NCBI GenBank assembly: GCA_003648125.1
Contig: QMOE01000203.1
Location: forward strand, 1 to 5,405
DNA: 5,405 bases
Source of the DNA: Chloroflexota bacterium
Lineage (GTDB): Bacteria; Chloroflexota; Anaerolineae; B4-G1
Direction of reading: 5' to 3'
In this document: positions 1-4,224 of the stretch, in pieces
Layout: every line of letters begins with the position of its first letter
Numbering within the stretch: the stretch's first letter is position 1
Made by a program: the position numbers and the translations under genes
The notes under the pieces: model-generated
Told to the model about the DNA's origin: nothing
Databases searched by the model: none
What the model saw: the letters and a program-made list of their open reading frames with translations, nothing else

Positions 1-887
1 ACGCCGGGGGCGCAGGTCACCCATTGGCTGAAATACATCTCGTTGGCCGCCGTGCCGCCGGGAAAGAGCCATTGCTCGGCCAGGGAGTAGGCAGCATCCA
101 ACACCGGGATGCGGCCGGCCTGGAGGCGAAAGCGAACGGACGCCCCCTGCGCCATCTCCACCGCGTGGCCCAGAAACCCGAACCCGGTGACGTCGGTTGC
201 GCCCTGGGCGCTGGTGGCGTGCACGGCGGCGATTGCGTCCCGATTCAGCCGCAGCATCCAGGGAATCAGTTCCTCTACCACCTCCGGCGGAGTTTTTCCG
301 GCCCGGCGGGCGGTAGTGATGATCCCTGACCCCAGGGGTTTGGTGAGCACCAGCCGCTGTCCAACGCGGGCGCCGCCTTTGACCAGCATCCGTTCGGGGG
401 TGACGGTTCCCAGGACGACCATGCCGTATTTAGGCTCTTTATCGTCCATCGTGTGACCGCCGGCGACGATCACGCCTGCCTGGCGGGACTTGTCCATCCC
501 GCCGCGCAAAATCTCTGTGGCGATCTCGGGCGGCATGTCGGAGGGGAAGGCGGCCAGGTTGAGCGCCAGGAAGGGGACGCCGCCCATGGCGTAGATATCG
601 CTGATAGCGTTGGCGGCGGCGATGGCGCCGTAGGTGTAGGCGTCGTCCACCACCGGCGCGAAAAAGTCCGCCGAGACGACCAGCAGGGTGCCGTCGTCCA
701 TGCGATAGACCACCGCATCGTCCGGCGCGCCGAGGCCGACGATGACGCGGTCTTGGGCCTGTTCATCTATTGTATCCAGCAGGGGGCGCAGCACCTGCGC
801 CAGGGCCGCGGGGGCCAGTTTCCCCGCTCAGCCCGCGCACGAAGCGATCTGCGTCAGGCGGGTGAAATCTCGCTTGGCCTTTGTCAC
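1..887 (-). CDS. selD: Selenide, water dikinase (selenophosphate synthetase) with selenocysteine at the catalytic position; 3' end beyond the window
   Basis: SelD makes selenophosphate from selenide and ATP, the selenium donor for Sec-tRNA. The GTG start at 887 has AGGAGG 5 nt upstream. The window holds 295 codons; the family is about 345 residues, so roughly 50 C-terminal residues lie off the left edge. Codon 20 is TGA (828-830), in the motif S16-C-A-G-U20-A-G-K23-L-A-P, which aligns with the E. coli A-G-C17-G-C-K20 loop; U20 replaces catalytic Cys17 and K23 matches Lys20. The remaining family signatures are all in frame: PDDAV (D56/D57), SADFFAPVVDD (D74), NAISDIYAMGG (N93, D97), LRGGMDKSRQAG, AGGHTMDDKEPKYG (143-155), LTKPLGSGI and TDVTGFGFLGH (D232). 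A pipeline that treats TGA as stop would lose the catalytic loop by starting at an internal Met such as M63. Frame and family are certain. Sec insertion is inferred from the motif alignment and the downstream hairpins. Confidence 0.95.
785..827 (-). promoter_or_regulatory. Candidate bacterial SECIS element within selD, downstream of the Sec UGA
   Basis: Downstream of the in-frame UGA (830-828) the mRNA can form two hairpins. The nearer one starts directly after the UGA: GCGGGG (827-822) pairs with CCCCGC (813-808) across an 8-nt loop. The second is a perfect 7-bp stem, GGCGCAG (801-795) with CTGCGCC (791-785), and a GUG loop 34-36 nt after the UGA. Its apex GCAGGUGCUGC resembles the E. coli fdhF SECIS apex GCAGGUCUGC, whose GU is bound by SelB. 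The loop distance is at the long end of that accepted for bacterial SECIS, and the bulged U of fdhF is missing. All of this lies inside coding sequence, as expected for bacteria. Confidence 0.55.
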
Positions 888-892
888 AGTGT

Positions 893-898
893 CCTCCT
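893..898 (-). promoter_or_regulatory. Shine-Dalgarno of selD
   Basis: AGGAGG on the minus strand, separated by ACACT (5 nt) from GTG at 887. It decides the selD start, because no in-frame ATG lies between it and the Sec codon. It sits only 7 nt downstream of the U-tract of the 906-941 terminator, so selD translation requires transcription past that terminator. Confidence 0.85.
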
Positions 899-905
899 AA
901 AGTGG

Positions 906-941
906 AAAAATAAAACCGCCACTGGCATACGCCAGCGGCGG
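906..941 (-). terminator. Intrinsic terminator in the selD leader (attenuator)
   Basis: The minus strand has an 11-bp stem, positions 941-931 with 926-916, a GUAU loop, and then UUUUAUUUUU (915-906). The one non-Watson-Crick pair is G-U in the minus RNA but A-C in a plus transcript, and the U-tract follows only on the minus strand, so this works leftwards. It stands directly in front of the selD Shine-Dalgarno, with no annotatable gene upstream of it within the same unit, so it is most simply a regulated attenuator of selD. Confidence 0.85.
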
Positions 942-1011
942 CAGTCGTCTCGGGAGAGACGCCAACGTCAAAACTCAGGGCGCGGTCATATCACCGCCCC
1001 CTGGCGTATGC
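925..1011 (-). promoter_or_regulatory. Antiterminator pairing: 11-nt segments 1011-1001 and 935-925
   Basis: GCAUACGCCAG (1011-1001, transcribed first) is the exact reverse complement of CUGGCGUAUGC (935-925), which includes the 5' arm and loop of the terminator. Formation of this 11-bp helix would prevent the terminator. The first segment lies unpaired between the SECIS-like hairpin and the 3' strand of the enclosing helix, so it is free to pair. An exact 11-nt match placed this way is unlikely to be chance. The functional interpretation is inference. Confidence 0.6.
946..961 (-). other. Hairpin between the leader domain and the terminator
   Basis: A perfect 6-bp stem, CGUCUC (961-956) with GAGACG (951-946), closes a UCCC loop in the minus-strand RNA. 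It has no U-tract. It lies between the SECIS-like domain and the terminator and could act as a pause or spacer hairpin. An alternative GACG/CGUC hairpin overlaps its 5' side. Confidence 0.5.
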
Positions 1012-1069
1012 AACTGGCCTGTGGACGCCAACCGGCGCCCCAGGCCCTCTCTCAGGTACGGCGGTGATA
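989..1069 (-). ncRNA. Structured selD leader domain: 10-bp closing helix enclosing a SECIS-like hairpin
   Basis: UAUCACCGCC (1069-1060) pairs perfectly with GGCGGUGAUA (998-989). Inside it, GGCCUG/CAGGCC (1046-1041 with 1021-1016) and GGGCGCC/GGCGUCC (1040-1034 with 1029-1023) stack into a 13-bp stem with one bulged A (1022) and a GGUU loop (1033-1030). One pair is G-U in the minus RNA and would be A-C in a plus transcript, which fixes the strand. I matched it to no named riboswitch class; TPP, SAM-I and glycine aptamers were considered and do not fit. The 5' strand of the closing helix overlaps the mini-ORF at 1075-1052, so a translating ribosome would open it. Confidence 0.6.
1016..1054 (-). 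promoter_or_regulatory. SECIS-like hairpin downstream of a UGA in the selD 5' leader
   Basis: A UGA at 1054-1052 is followed by 18 nt and then a GGUU apical loop (1033-1030) on a 13-bp stem (1046-1034 with 1029-1016, bulged A at 1022). In E. coli fdhF the apical loop GGUC has its GU about 20-21 nt after the UGA, so position and loop sequence agree. E. coli selAB mRNA is known to carry a SECIS-like element in its 5' region that binds SelB and lowers expression; an element in front of selD would be analogous. The bulge is an A on the 3' side rather than the fdhF U on the 5' side. SelB binding is inference. Confidence 0.5.
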
Positions 1070-1075
1070 CAGCAT
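1052..1075 (-). CDS. Putative leader peptide MLYHRRT ending in UGA
   Basis: ATG at 1075 begins seven codons and ends at UGA (1054-1052). GGGAG (1088-1084) lies 8 nt upstream; an in-frame ATG at 1081 would leave only 2 nt. The predicted transcription start near 1108 places the ribosome binding site about 20 nt into the RNA, as in attenuator leaders. If the UGA were read as Sec, translation would run through the SECIS-like stem and over the antiterminator segment to a second UGA at 988-986. Too short for coding statistics, so support comes only from position and signals. Confidence 0.35.
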   Translation of the reverse strand: MLYHRRT

Positions 1076-1114
1076 TTTCATCGCTCCCGTAATCTTTTCC
1101 CAATACACAGTCAT

Positions 1115-1143
1115 AGTTTACCACAAAAACTAGACCAGGACAA
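1115..1143 (-). promoter_or_regulatory. Candidate sigma-70 promoter for the selD leader
   Basis: On the minus strand, TTGTCC (1143-1138) and TAAACT (1120-1115) are separated by 17 nt. Each hexamer matches the consensus at 4 of 6 positions. The predicted start near 1108 gives a leader of about 220 nt before the selD GTG and includes the mini-ORF, SECIS-like domain and terminator. Confidence 0.5.
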
Positions 1144-1224
1144 ATGCACGTCCGGCTCAGGGTGTGCGTCATTTTCTTGCGCGCCGTGGAACGCGGTCAT
1201 TGGAGTCACCCTGACTTGTTGTAA

Positions 1225-1245
1225 GGGCGAGGCACTGCCTCGCCC
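1225..1245. repeat. Perfect GC-rich palindromic hairpin in the gap after the MBL gene
   Basis: GGGCGAGGC (1225-1233) and GCCTCGCCC (1237-1245) form a 9-bp perfect stem with a 3-nt loop. No U-tract follows on either strand, so it is not a canonical terminator. It may be a REP-like interspersed element, or may protect or end the MBL transcript. The rest of 1144-1321 shows nothing firm except GC-rich short inverted repeats (for example 1253-1267). Confidence 0.6.
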
Positions 1246-1321
1246 CTCCTCGGCGGGGGATGCCCGCGATCCCAGGCAAGATCCACTACCCGGCGCAAAA
1301 ATTTGACGGACACCCCCCGGC

Positions 1322-2299
1322 TCAACTTACCCGTTGCCAGAGAGCGACGCCGCTTTGCTCGTTACACGTCACCTGGCCCTGAACCTCCAGCCATTGCAGA
1401 TGCCCGATGACTTCGGAGATGGCGAGAAAGTGATTGATAGGGTCGAGATGGGAGAAAAGTCGGCCGACGATTTCGTGCCCGGTGAGAACCTCACTGTCCA
1501 GTATCTCCAGTATATGGCGGGCGCGCTCTGTGTGAAAATCTAACCGCTCGCGGATGAGGGCGCGATGGTCAGTGATGGGTTGGCCGTGGCCGGGCAGGGT
1601 CAACACGACGTCCATTTCGGCCACGCGGCGCAGTTGGGCCATATAGTCCACCAACCGGCGAGCCAGTCCCGGCTGGCCCGGCGCGGCCTGTTCGATGACC
1701 GGGTTGGAGGAGATGTCACGCAGCAGGTGGTCGCTGGAGATGAGCAGCCGGCGCTGGGATTGATAGAGGCAGATGAGGCCGCCGGTGTGGCCGGGGGTGT
1801 GAAGCACCTGCCAGTCATCGCCGCCCAGTTGGAGTACGTCCCCGTCGGCCAGAGTGCGATCAGGGATCACCGGTTCGGTGTAATAGCTTGTGCCTTGCCG
1901 CACCTGCGCCAGGGCCATCATCACCTCCATCGGGACGCCGGCCCAGCGCATCACATCTCTGTAAAAGGCCGCCCGCTGCGCCTCGGCGTCGCCGGAGAGG
2001 CGATTGGCGGCAGCAGCGTGTGCCAGCACCTCCGCGCTGGAAGCGCGCACCAGTTCCGCCACCAGCCCGCAGTGGTCGGGGTGAGCGTGGGTGAGGATGA
2101 TGCGCCGCAGATCGGCCACGCGGTAGCCATACCCGGCTAGAGCTTGCGCCAGTGCTTCGCGGGCTGGGTCGTAGCGCGGGCCGACGTCTATCAGCGTCAG
2201 CGGCTCTCCCTCGACCAGGTACAAGTTGACCGGGCCGACGGGGAAGGGGGTCGGGACGGAGAAGGCGTGCAAGTAGGGTGGGATCTGGGGATGATTCAT
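1322..2299 (-). CDS. Metallo-beta-lactamase-fold hydrolase with C-terminal winged-helix-like region (glyoxalase II-like)
   Basis: A 325-residue protein with a complete binuclear metal site: T70-H71-A-H73-P-D75-H76-C-G, HTPGHTGG (167-174, H171), SSDHL (D190) and LPGHG (H238). The core resembles glyoxalase II/RNase Z-type MBL hydrolases. The last ~75 residues (LDFHTERARHILEILDSE onward) match the helical winged-helix segment found after the MBL domain in LACTB2-like proteins. Substrate unknown; thioester or phosphodiester hydrolysis are typical for the fold. I chose ATG at 2299, 14 nt after the stop of the MaoC gene, because the conserved region begins just after it. A GTG at 2344 would add 15 residues and overlap the upstream gene by 31 nt. 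Neither start has a strong Shine-Dalgarno, so translation is probably coupled to the MaoC gene. No predicted signal peptide: cytoplasmic. Confidence 0.88.
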   Translation of the reverse strand: MNHPQIPPYLHAFSVPTPFPVGPVNLYLVEGEPLTLIDVGPRYDPAREALAQALAGYGYRVADLRRIILTHAHPDHCGLVAELVRASSAEVLAHAAAANRLSGDAEAQRAAFYRDVMRWAGVPMEVMMALAQVRQGTSYYTEPVIPDRTLADGDVLQLGGDDWQVLHTPGHTGGLICLYQSQRRLLISSDHLLRDISSNPVIEQAAPGQPGLARRLVDYMAQLRRVAEMDVVLTLPGHGQPITDHRALIRERLDFHTERARHILEILDSEVLTGHEIVGRLFSHLDPINHFLAISEVIGHLQWLEVQGQVTCNEQSGVALWQRVS

Positions 2300-2313
2300 T
2301 GGATGCTGGGTGA

Positions 2314-2775
2314 TCAGGGGGCGCTCTCGATGAGGACTTTCCACGTGCCCTTTTGCACGGACTCGTCTCGCTGATTGAGGACGGCGACGCCGAAAATGAC
2401 GAACCCGCCGCCCAGACGAGGCATCGCTTTCTTTTGCTTGACCACGAGCCGGACGCGGAGTGTGTCACCGAATTTGACCGGGGCGCGGAATTTCCACTCC
2501 AATCCGGTAAAGGCTAGAGTGGTCCCTTCGATGAGGCCCAACCGCGAGGCCAGGCCGCTGGCGATGGAGAGCACCAGCAGGCCGTGGGCGATGCGCTCGC
2601 CGAAGAGCGTCTCTTTGGCAAACTCGACGTCGGTGTGAAGTTGGTTATAGTCGCCGGAAATGCCGGCAAAGAGCGTCACGTCGGCCTCGGTGATGGTGCG
2701 CGAGGGTGTCTCGACGCTGTCGCCGATCTCAAATTCCTCAAAGTAGCGTCCGCGCGGGCGGGTTAACTCGGCCAT
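2314..2775 (-). CDS. MaoC-like hotdog-fold dehydratase ((R)-specific enoyl-CoA hydratase family)
   Basis: A 153-residue single hotdog protein, the usual length of the family. The hydratase-2 signature AGISGDYNQLHTD (37-49) has catalytic-type D42 and H47, followed by AHGLL (63-67), both hallmarks of MaoC dehydratases. The C-terminal beta strands (TGLEWKFRAPVKFGDTLRV) complete the fold. Such enzymes hydrate or dehydrate enoyl-CoA/3-hydroxyacyl-CoA in fatty-acid, polyhydroxyalkanoate or propionate/3-hydroxypropionate-type metabolism; the exact substrate cannot be read here. The canonical P after N44 is replaced by Q, a common variation. ATG at 2775 has AAGGAG 9 nt upstream. It is followed 14 nt later by the MBL hydrolase, probably co-transcribed; a promoter with an extended -10 lies just upstream. 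Confidence 0.9.
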   Translation of the reverse strand: MAELTRPRGRYFEEFEIGDSVETPSRTITEADVTLFAGISGDYNQLHTDVEFAKETLFGERIAHGLLVLSIASGLASRLGLIEGTTLAFTGLEWKFRAPVKFGDTLRVRLVVKQKKAMPRLGGGFVIFGVAVLNQRDESVQKGTWKVLIESAP

Positions 2776-2784
2776 TGGATACGA

Positions 2785-2790
2785 CTCCTT
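2785..2790 (-). promoter_or_regulatory. Shine-Dalgarno of the MaoC-like gene
   Basis: AAGGAG on the minus strand, 9 nt before ATG at 2775. It fixes the start of the dehydratase. Confidence 0.8.
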
Positions 2791-2825
2791 CTGATAACTG
2801 CTCAGGCTGCCTTGCTCTACGAGGT

Positions 2826-2854
2826 ATCATAGCATACTTGACTGAACGGCGCAA
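2826..2854 (-). promoter_or_regulatory. Candidate extended -10 promoter for the MaoC-MBL pair
   Basis: The minus strand reads TGC-TATGAT (-10 at 2831-2826, TG at 2834-2833), 5 of 6 to consensus with an extended -10 motif. A weak -35, TTGCGC (2854-2849), lies 17 nt upstream. The predicted start near 2819 gives a 5' untranslated region of about 44 nt. The promoter begins right after the stop codon of the glycosyltransferase, so the pair need not depend on that gene. Confidence 0.6.
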
Positions 2855-2869
2855 GCAAAAGCGCGCATG

Positions 2870-3976
2870 CTACTCTCCCATCATCTCACGATATACCGCC
2901 ACCGTCCGCGCGGCGACCTGCGCCTGAGTGAAGCGGGCCAACACCCGCTCCCGCCCCCGCCGAGATAGGTCCACCCACAGGTCAGGGTCGCGCATCAGGC
3001 GCACCAGACACTCGCGCAGCGCGGCGGCGTCTCCCTCCGGAAAGATCATGCCCGCATCCCCCACCACCTGGGGAATCTCGCCGCAATCGGAGCCGATCAC
3101 CGGCACGCCGCAGGCCATGGCCTCGATCAGTACTCGCCCGAACTGCTCGATCCAGTTGGATTGAGAGCGCGAGGGGAGCACCAGCGCGTCCAGCCCGCGA
3201 TAAAAGTCCGGCATGCGCGGGGAGGCGAGCCACCCTTCAAAGATGACCCGCTCCTCCAGTCCCAGGCGGCGCGCGAGTTCCTCCAGCCGCCCCAGTTCCG
3301 GCCCCGCCCCCAGAATTATCAGCCGGTACGGGCCTGACACCCCGGCAATCGCTTCCAGCAGCAGGGCCACTCCCTTTTCCGCCACCAGGCGGCCCACGTA
3401 GCCGATGACAAAGCTGCGGCCGGGGTCGCGCCGTCCCTGGGGCGGCGCGAAGACGGTAGGGTCCACGCCGAACTGGGGGATGGTAACCAGCGGGCCGGTA
3501 TAGCCCTTTTCGCGCCAGACCGCCGCCGCCCCGTCGCTGCCAGCGATGCCGTAATCGGCGCGGCGCAGGTTGTACCGCTCTATCAGGCGGAAGGGAAGCG
3601 GATAACGGCGGTTCAGGTTTTGCCAGGTGAACCAGAGCGCCCGGACGCCGAATTTTTTAGCCAGCCGCAGCGCGTGAAAGGTGGCGAAATTGTAGGGTTC
3701 CTCGTCTATGTGCAGAATATCGGGGGCAAAGGCCCGCAATCGCTGCTTTAGATGAGGGTAGAAATGGAGGTGGAAATTGCCGTTGAACGCGACCGGCTCA
3801 ACGACGAGTTTGTACTCTTCCGTATGGACGCGCTCGAGTTGGGCCACACGGTCACCGTCACGCCACGCGGGTGGCACGGCGACCATCAGTTCGACGTCTG
3901 GAAAACGGGCGATCTCCTCCAGCTTGCGCTGGTAGACGCCAACTATGCATGCTTTAGAGACCATCAAGACGCGCAT
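2870..3976 (-). CDS. GT4-type glycosyltransferase (GT-B fold, glycogen synthase/PimA-like)
   Basis: A 368-residue protein of typical GT4 length. The N-terminal Rossmann-like half starts MRVLMVSKACIVGVYQRK and contains DILHIDEEP (86-94). The C-terminal half holds the nucleotide-sugar part: GYVGRLVAEKG (192-202, R196 and K201 positions), ILGAGPELGRLEEL and the EX7E motif E277-QFGRVLI-E285, followed by AMACGVPVIGSDCGEIPQVVG. It would transfer a sugar from a nucleotide sugar, in retaining fashion as is known for the family; acceptor unknown. Cell-envelope polysaccharide, glycolipid or protein glycosylation are options. No transmembrane segment, so cytosolic or membrane-peripheral. The frame is open to 4069, but ATG at 3976 is chosen: it has GGAG 5 nt upstream, the fold starts there, and the extension would be encoded by the palindromic repeat at 4002-4036. 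The gene diverges from the LysM gene. Confidence 0.92.
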   Translation of the reverse strand: MRVLMVSKACIVGVYQRKLEEIARFPDVELMVAVPPAWRDGDRVAQLERVHTEEYKLVVEPVAFNGNFHLHFYPHLKQRLRAFAPDILHIDEEPYNFATFHALRLAKKFGVRALWFTWQNLNRRYPLPFRLIERYNLRRADYGIAGSDGAAAVWREKGYTGPLVTIPQFGVDPTVFAPPQGRRDPGRSFVIGYVGRLVAEKGVALLLEAIAGVSGPYRLIILGAGPELGRLEELARRLGLEERVIFEGWLASPRMPDFYRGLDALVLPSRSQSNWIEQFGRVLIEAMACGVPVIGSDCGEIPQVVGDAGMIFPEGDAAALRECLVRLMRDPDLWVDLSRRGRERVLARFTQAQVAARTVAVYREMMGE

Positions 3977-3981
3977 AAACG

Positions 3982-3985
3982 CTCC
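3982..3985 (-). promoter_or_regulatory. Shine-Dalgarno deciding the glycosyltransferase start
   Basis: GGAG on the minus strand (in AGTGGAGCGTTT before ATG), 5 nt from ATG at 3976. It supports the shorter 368-residue start over the 399-residue open frame. I see no convincing minus-strand promoter upstream of it. Confidence 0.7.
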
Positions 3986-4001
3986 ACTAGTTTGGCAGGT
4001 G

Positions 4002-4036
4002 AGAAACCAGGTTTTTTCCGAAAAAACCTGGTTTCT
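4002..4036. repeat. 35-nt near-perfect palindrome, interspersed-repeat type
   Basis: Two 17-nt arms (4002-4018 and 4020-4036) are exact reverse complements around a single C at 4019. The arm has the form AGAAACCAGG followed by six T and a C. Palindromes of the kind GAAACC-GG-T-tract are, from my recollection, scattered in intergenic regions of Chloroflexota and cyanobacteria; a genome count would confirm this. It lies 25 nt upstream of the glycosyltransferase ATG and 26 nt upstream of the plus-strand -35 box, and in RNA from either strand would form a very stable hairpin. Confidence 0.8.
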
Positions 4037-4062
4037 TCGATTTTTGCCAGGATTACAAAGGT

Positions 4063-4090
4063 TTGACAAGCACTTGCATTGTGCTATAAT
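4063..4090 (+). promoter_or_regulatory. Consensus sigma-70 promoter for the LysM gene
   Basis: TTGACA (4063-4068) and TATAAT (4085-4090) are both perfect consensus, separated by 16 nt, with TGC directly before the -10 (extended -10). The predicted start is near 4097, giving a leader of about 128 nt to ATG 4225. It is the strongest promoter in the window. The spacer contains an inverted repeat, AGCAC-N7-GTGCT (4069-4085), a possible repressor site. Confidence 0.85.
4069..4085. promoter_or_regulatory. Inverted repeat AGCAC-N7-GTGCT in the promoter spacer (operator candidate)
   Basis: Five-base arms at 4069-4073 and 4081-4085 are exact reverse complements and lie between the -35 and -10 boxes, where a bound dimeric regulator would block RNA polymerase. 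Short arms make chance possible, and no regulator gene is in the window. Confidence 0.35.
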
Positions 4091-4098
4091 TTCTCCGC

Positions 4099-4116
4099 TT
4101 TGGCAAGTTTGGCAAG
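4099..4116. repeat. Tandem direct repeat TTTGGCAAG x2 at the transcription start
   Basis: Two adjacent exact 9-nt copies (4099-4107, 4108-4116) directly follow the predicted start of the LysM transcript. A similar TTTGGCAGG occurs at 3991. It could be a protein-binding site or a slippage product. Confidence 0.6.
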
Positions 4117-4137
4117 TGGCGAGGTTATGATAAATTT

Positions 4138-4182
4138 CAAGGAACGCACTTCTTCGCGGCCATAACTGGCCGCGAACCCTTG
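4138..4182 (+). other. Stable hairpin in the 5' leader of the LysM gene
   Basis: TTCGCGGCC (4153-4161) pairs perfectly with GGCCGCGAA (4168-4176) around ATAACT; CAAGG (4138-4142) and CCTTG (4178-4182) can extend it. No U-tract follows, so it is not a terminator. It may stabilise the mRNA or regulate it. A 12-codon ORF (4127-4165) has its UAA inside the loop, but its GAGG is only 2 nt from the ATG. Confidence 0.5.
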
Positions 4183-4210
4183 TTTAGCAGCCTCATCGCT
4201 GCCGCGAACC

Positions 4211-4219
4211 GGAGGAGGG
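4211..4219 (+). promoter_or_regulatory. Shine-Dalgarno of the LysM gene
   Basis: The purine-rich GGAGGAGGG, with GGAGG repeated in overlap, lies 5 nt before ATG at 4225 and fixes that start. Confidence 0.85.
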
Positions 4220-4224
4220 ACTCG

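Noticed and set aside
470..766. 98-codon minus-strand open frame and several plus-strand frames over the selD region (24-329, 109-456, 453-1067)
   Set aside because: Out of frame with selD, low-complexity Arg/Ser/Pro/Trp composition typical of GC-rich shadow frames, no family motifs.
1..887. selD as a pseudogene broken by a stop codon
   Set aside because: The only in-frame stop is TGA exactly at the catalytic Cys/Sec position, and all other motifs are intact.
946..1070. Glycine riboswitch on the plus strand (GGGAGAGAC near 952, CTCTCTCAGG near 1047)
   Set aside because: The two motifs resemble the glycine aptamer, but the core GAAGG/GCAA arrangement is not convincing, stems have A-C mismatches on this strand, and no plus-strand gene follows for 3 kb.
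942..1075. tRNA-Sec (selC) in front of selD
   Set aside because: No T-loop GGTTCGA-type sequence, no 8-bp acceptor stem with CCA and no TCA anticodon loop; the helices form a different architecture.
975..1172. 65-codon minus-strand open frame over the selD leader
   Set aside because: It would start upstream of the predicted promoter, has no ribosome binding site or recognisable motif, and overlaps the structured leader.
1290..1325. Intrinsic terminator directly after the MBL stop codon (minus strand, ending in ATTTTTG)
   Set aside because: The possible stem (TTGA/TCAA and CGG/CCG) is short and interrupted; too weak to annotate.
1565..2140. 191-codon plus-strand open frame opposite the MBL gene, and minus frames 1600-1818 and 1860-2468
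   Set aside because: Shadows of the MBL gene, whose complete metal-site motifs establish the true frame.
2840..2869. Terminator after the glycosyltransferase
   Set aside because: Only a 4-bp GCGC stem with an 8-nt loop and no U-tract.
3977..4069. 31-residue N-terminal extension of the glycosyltransferase
   Set aside because: It is encoded through the palindromic repeat, while a Shine-Dalgarno and the fold start support ATG 3976.
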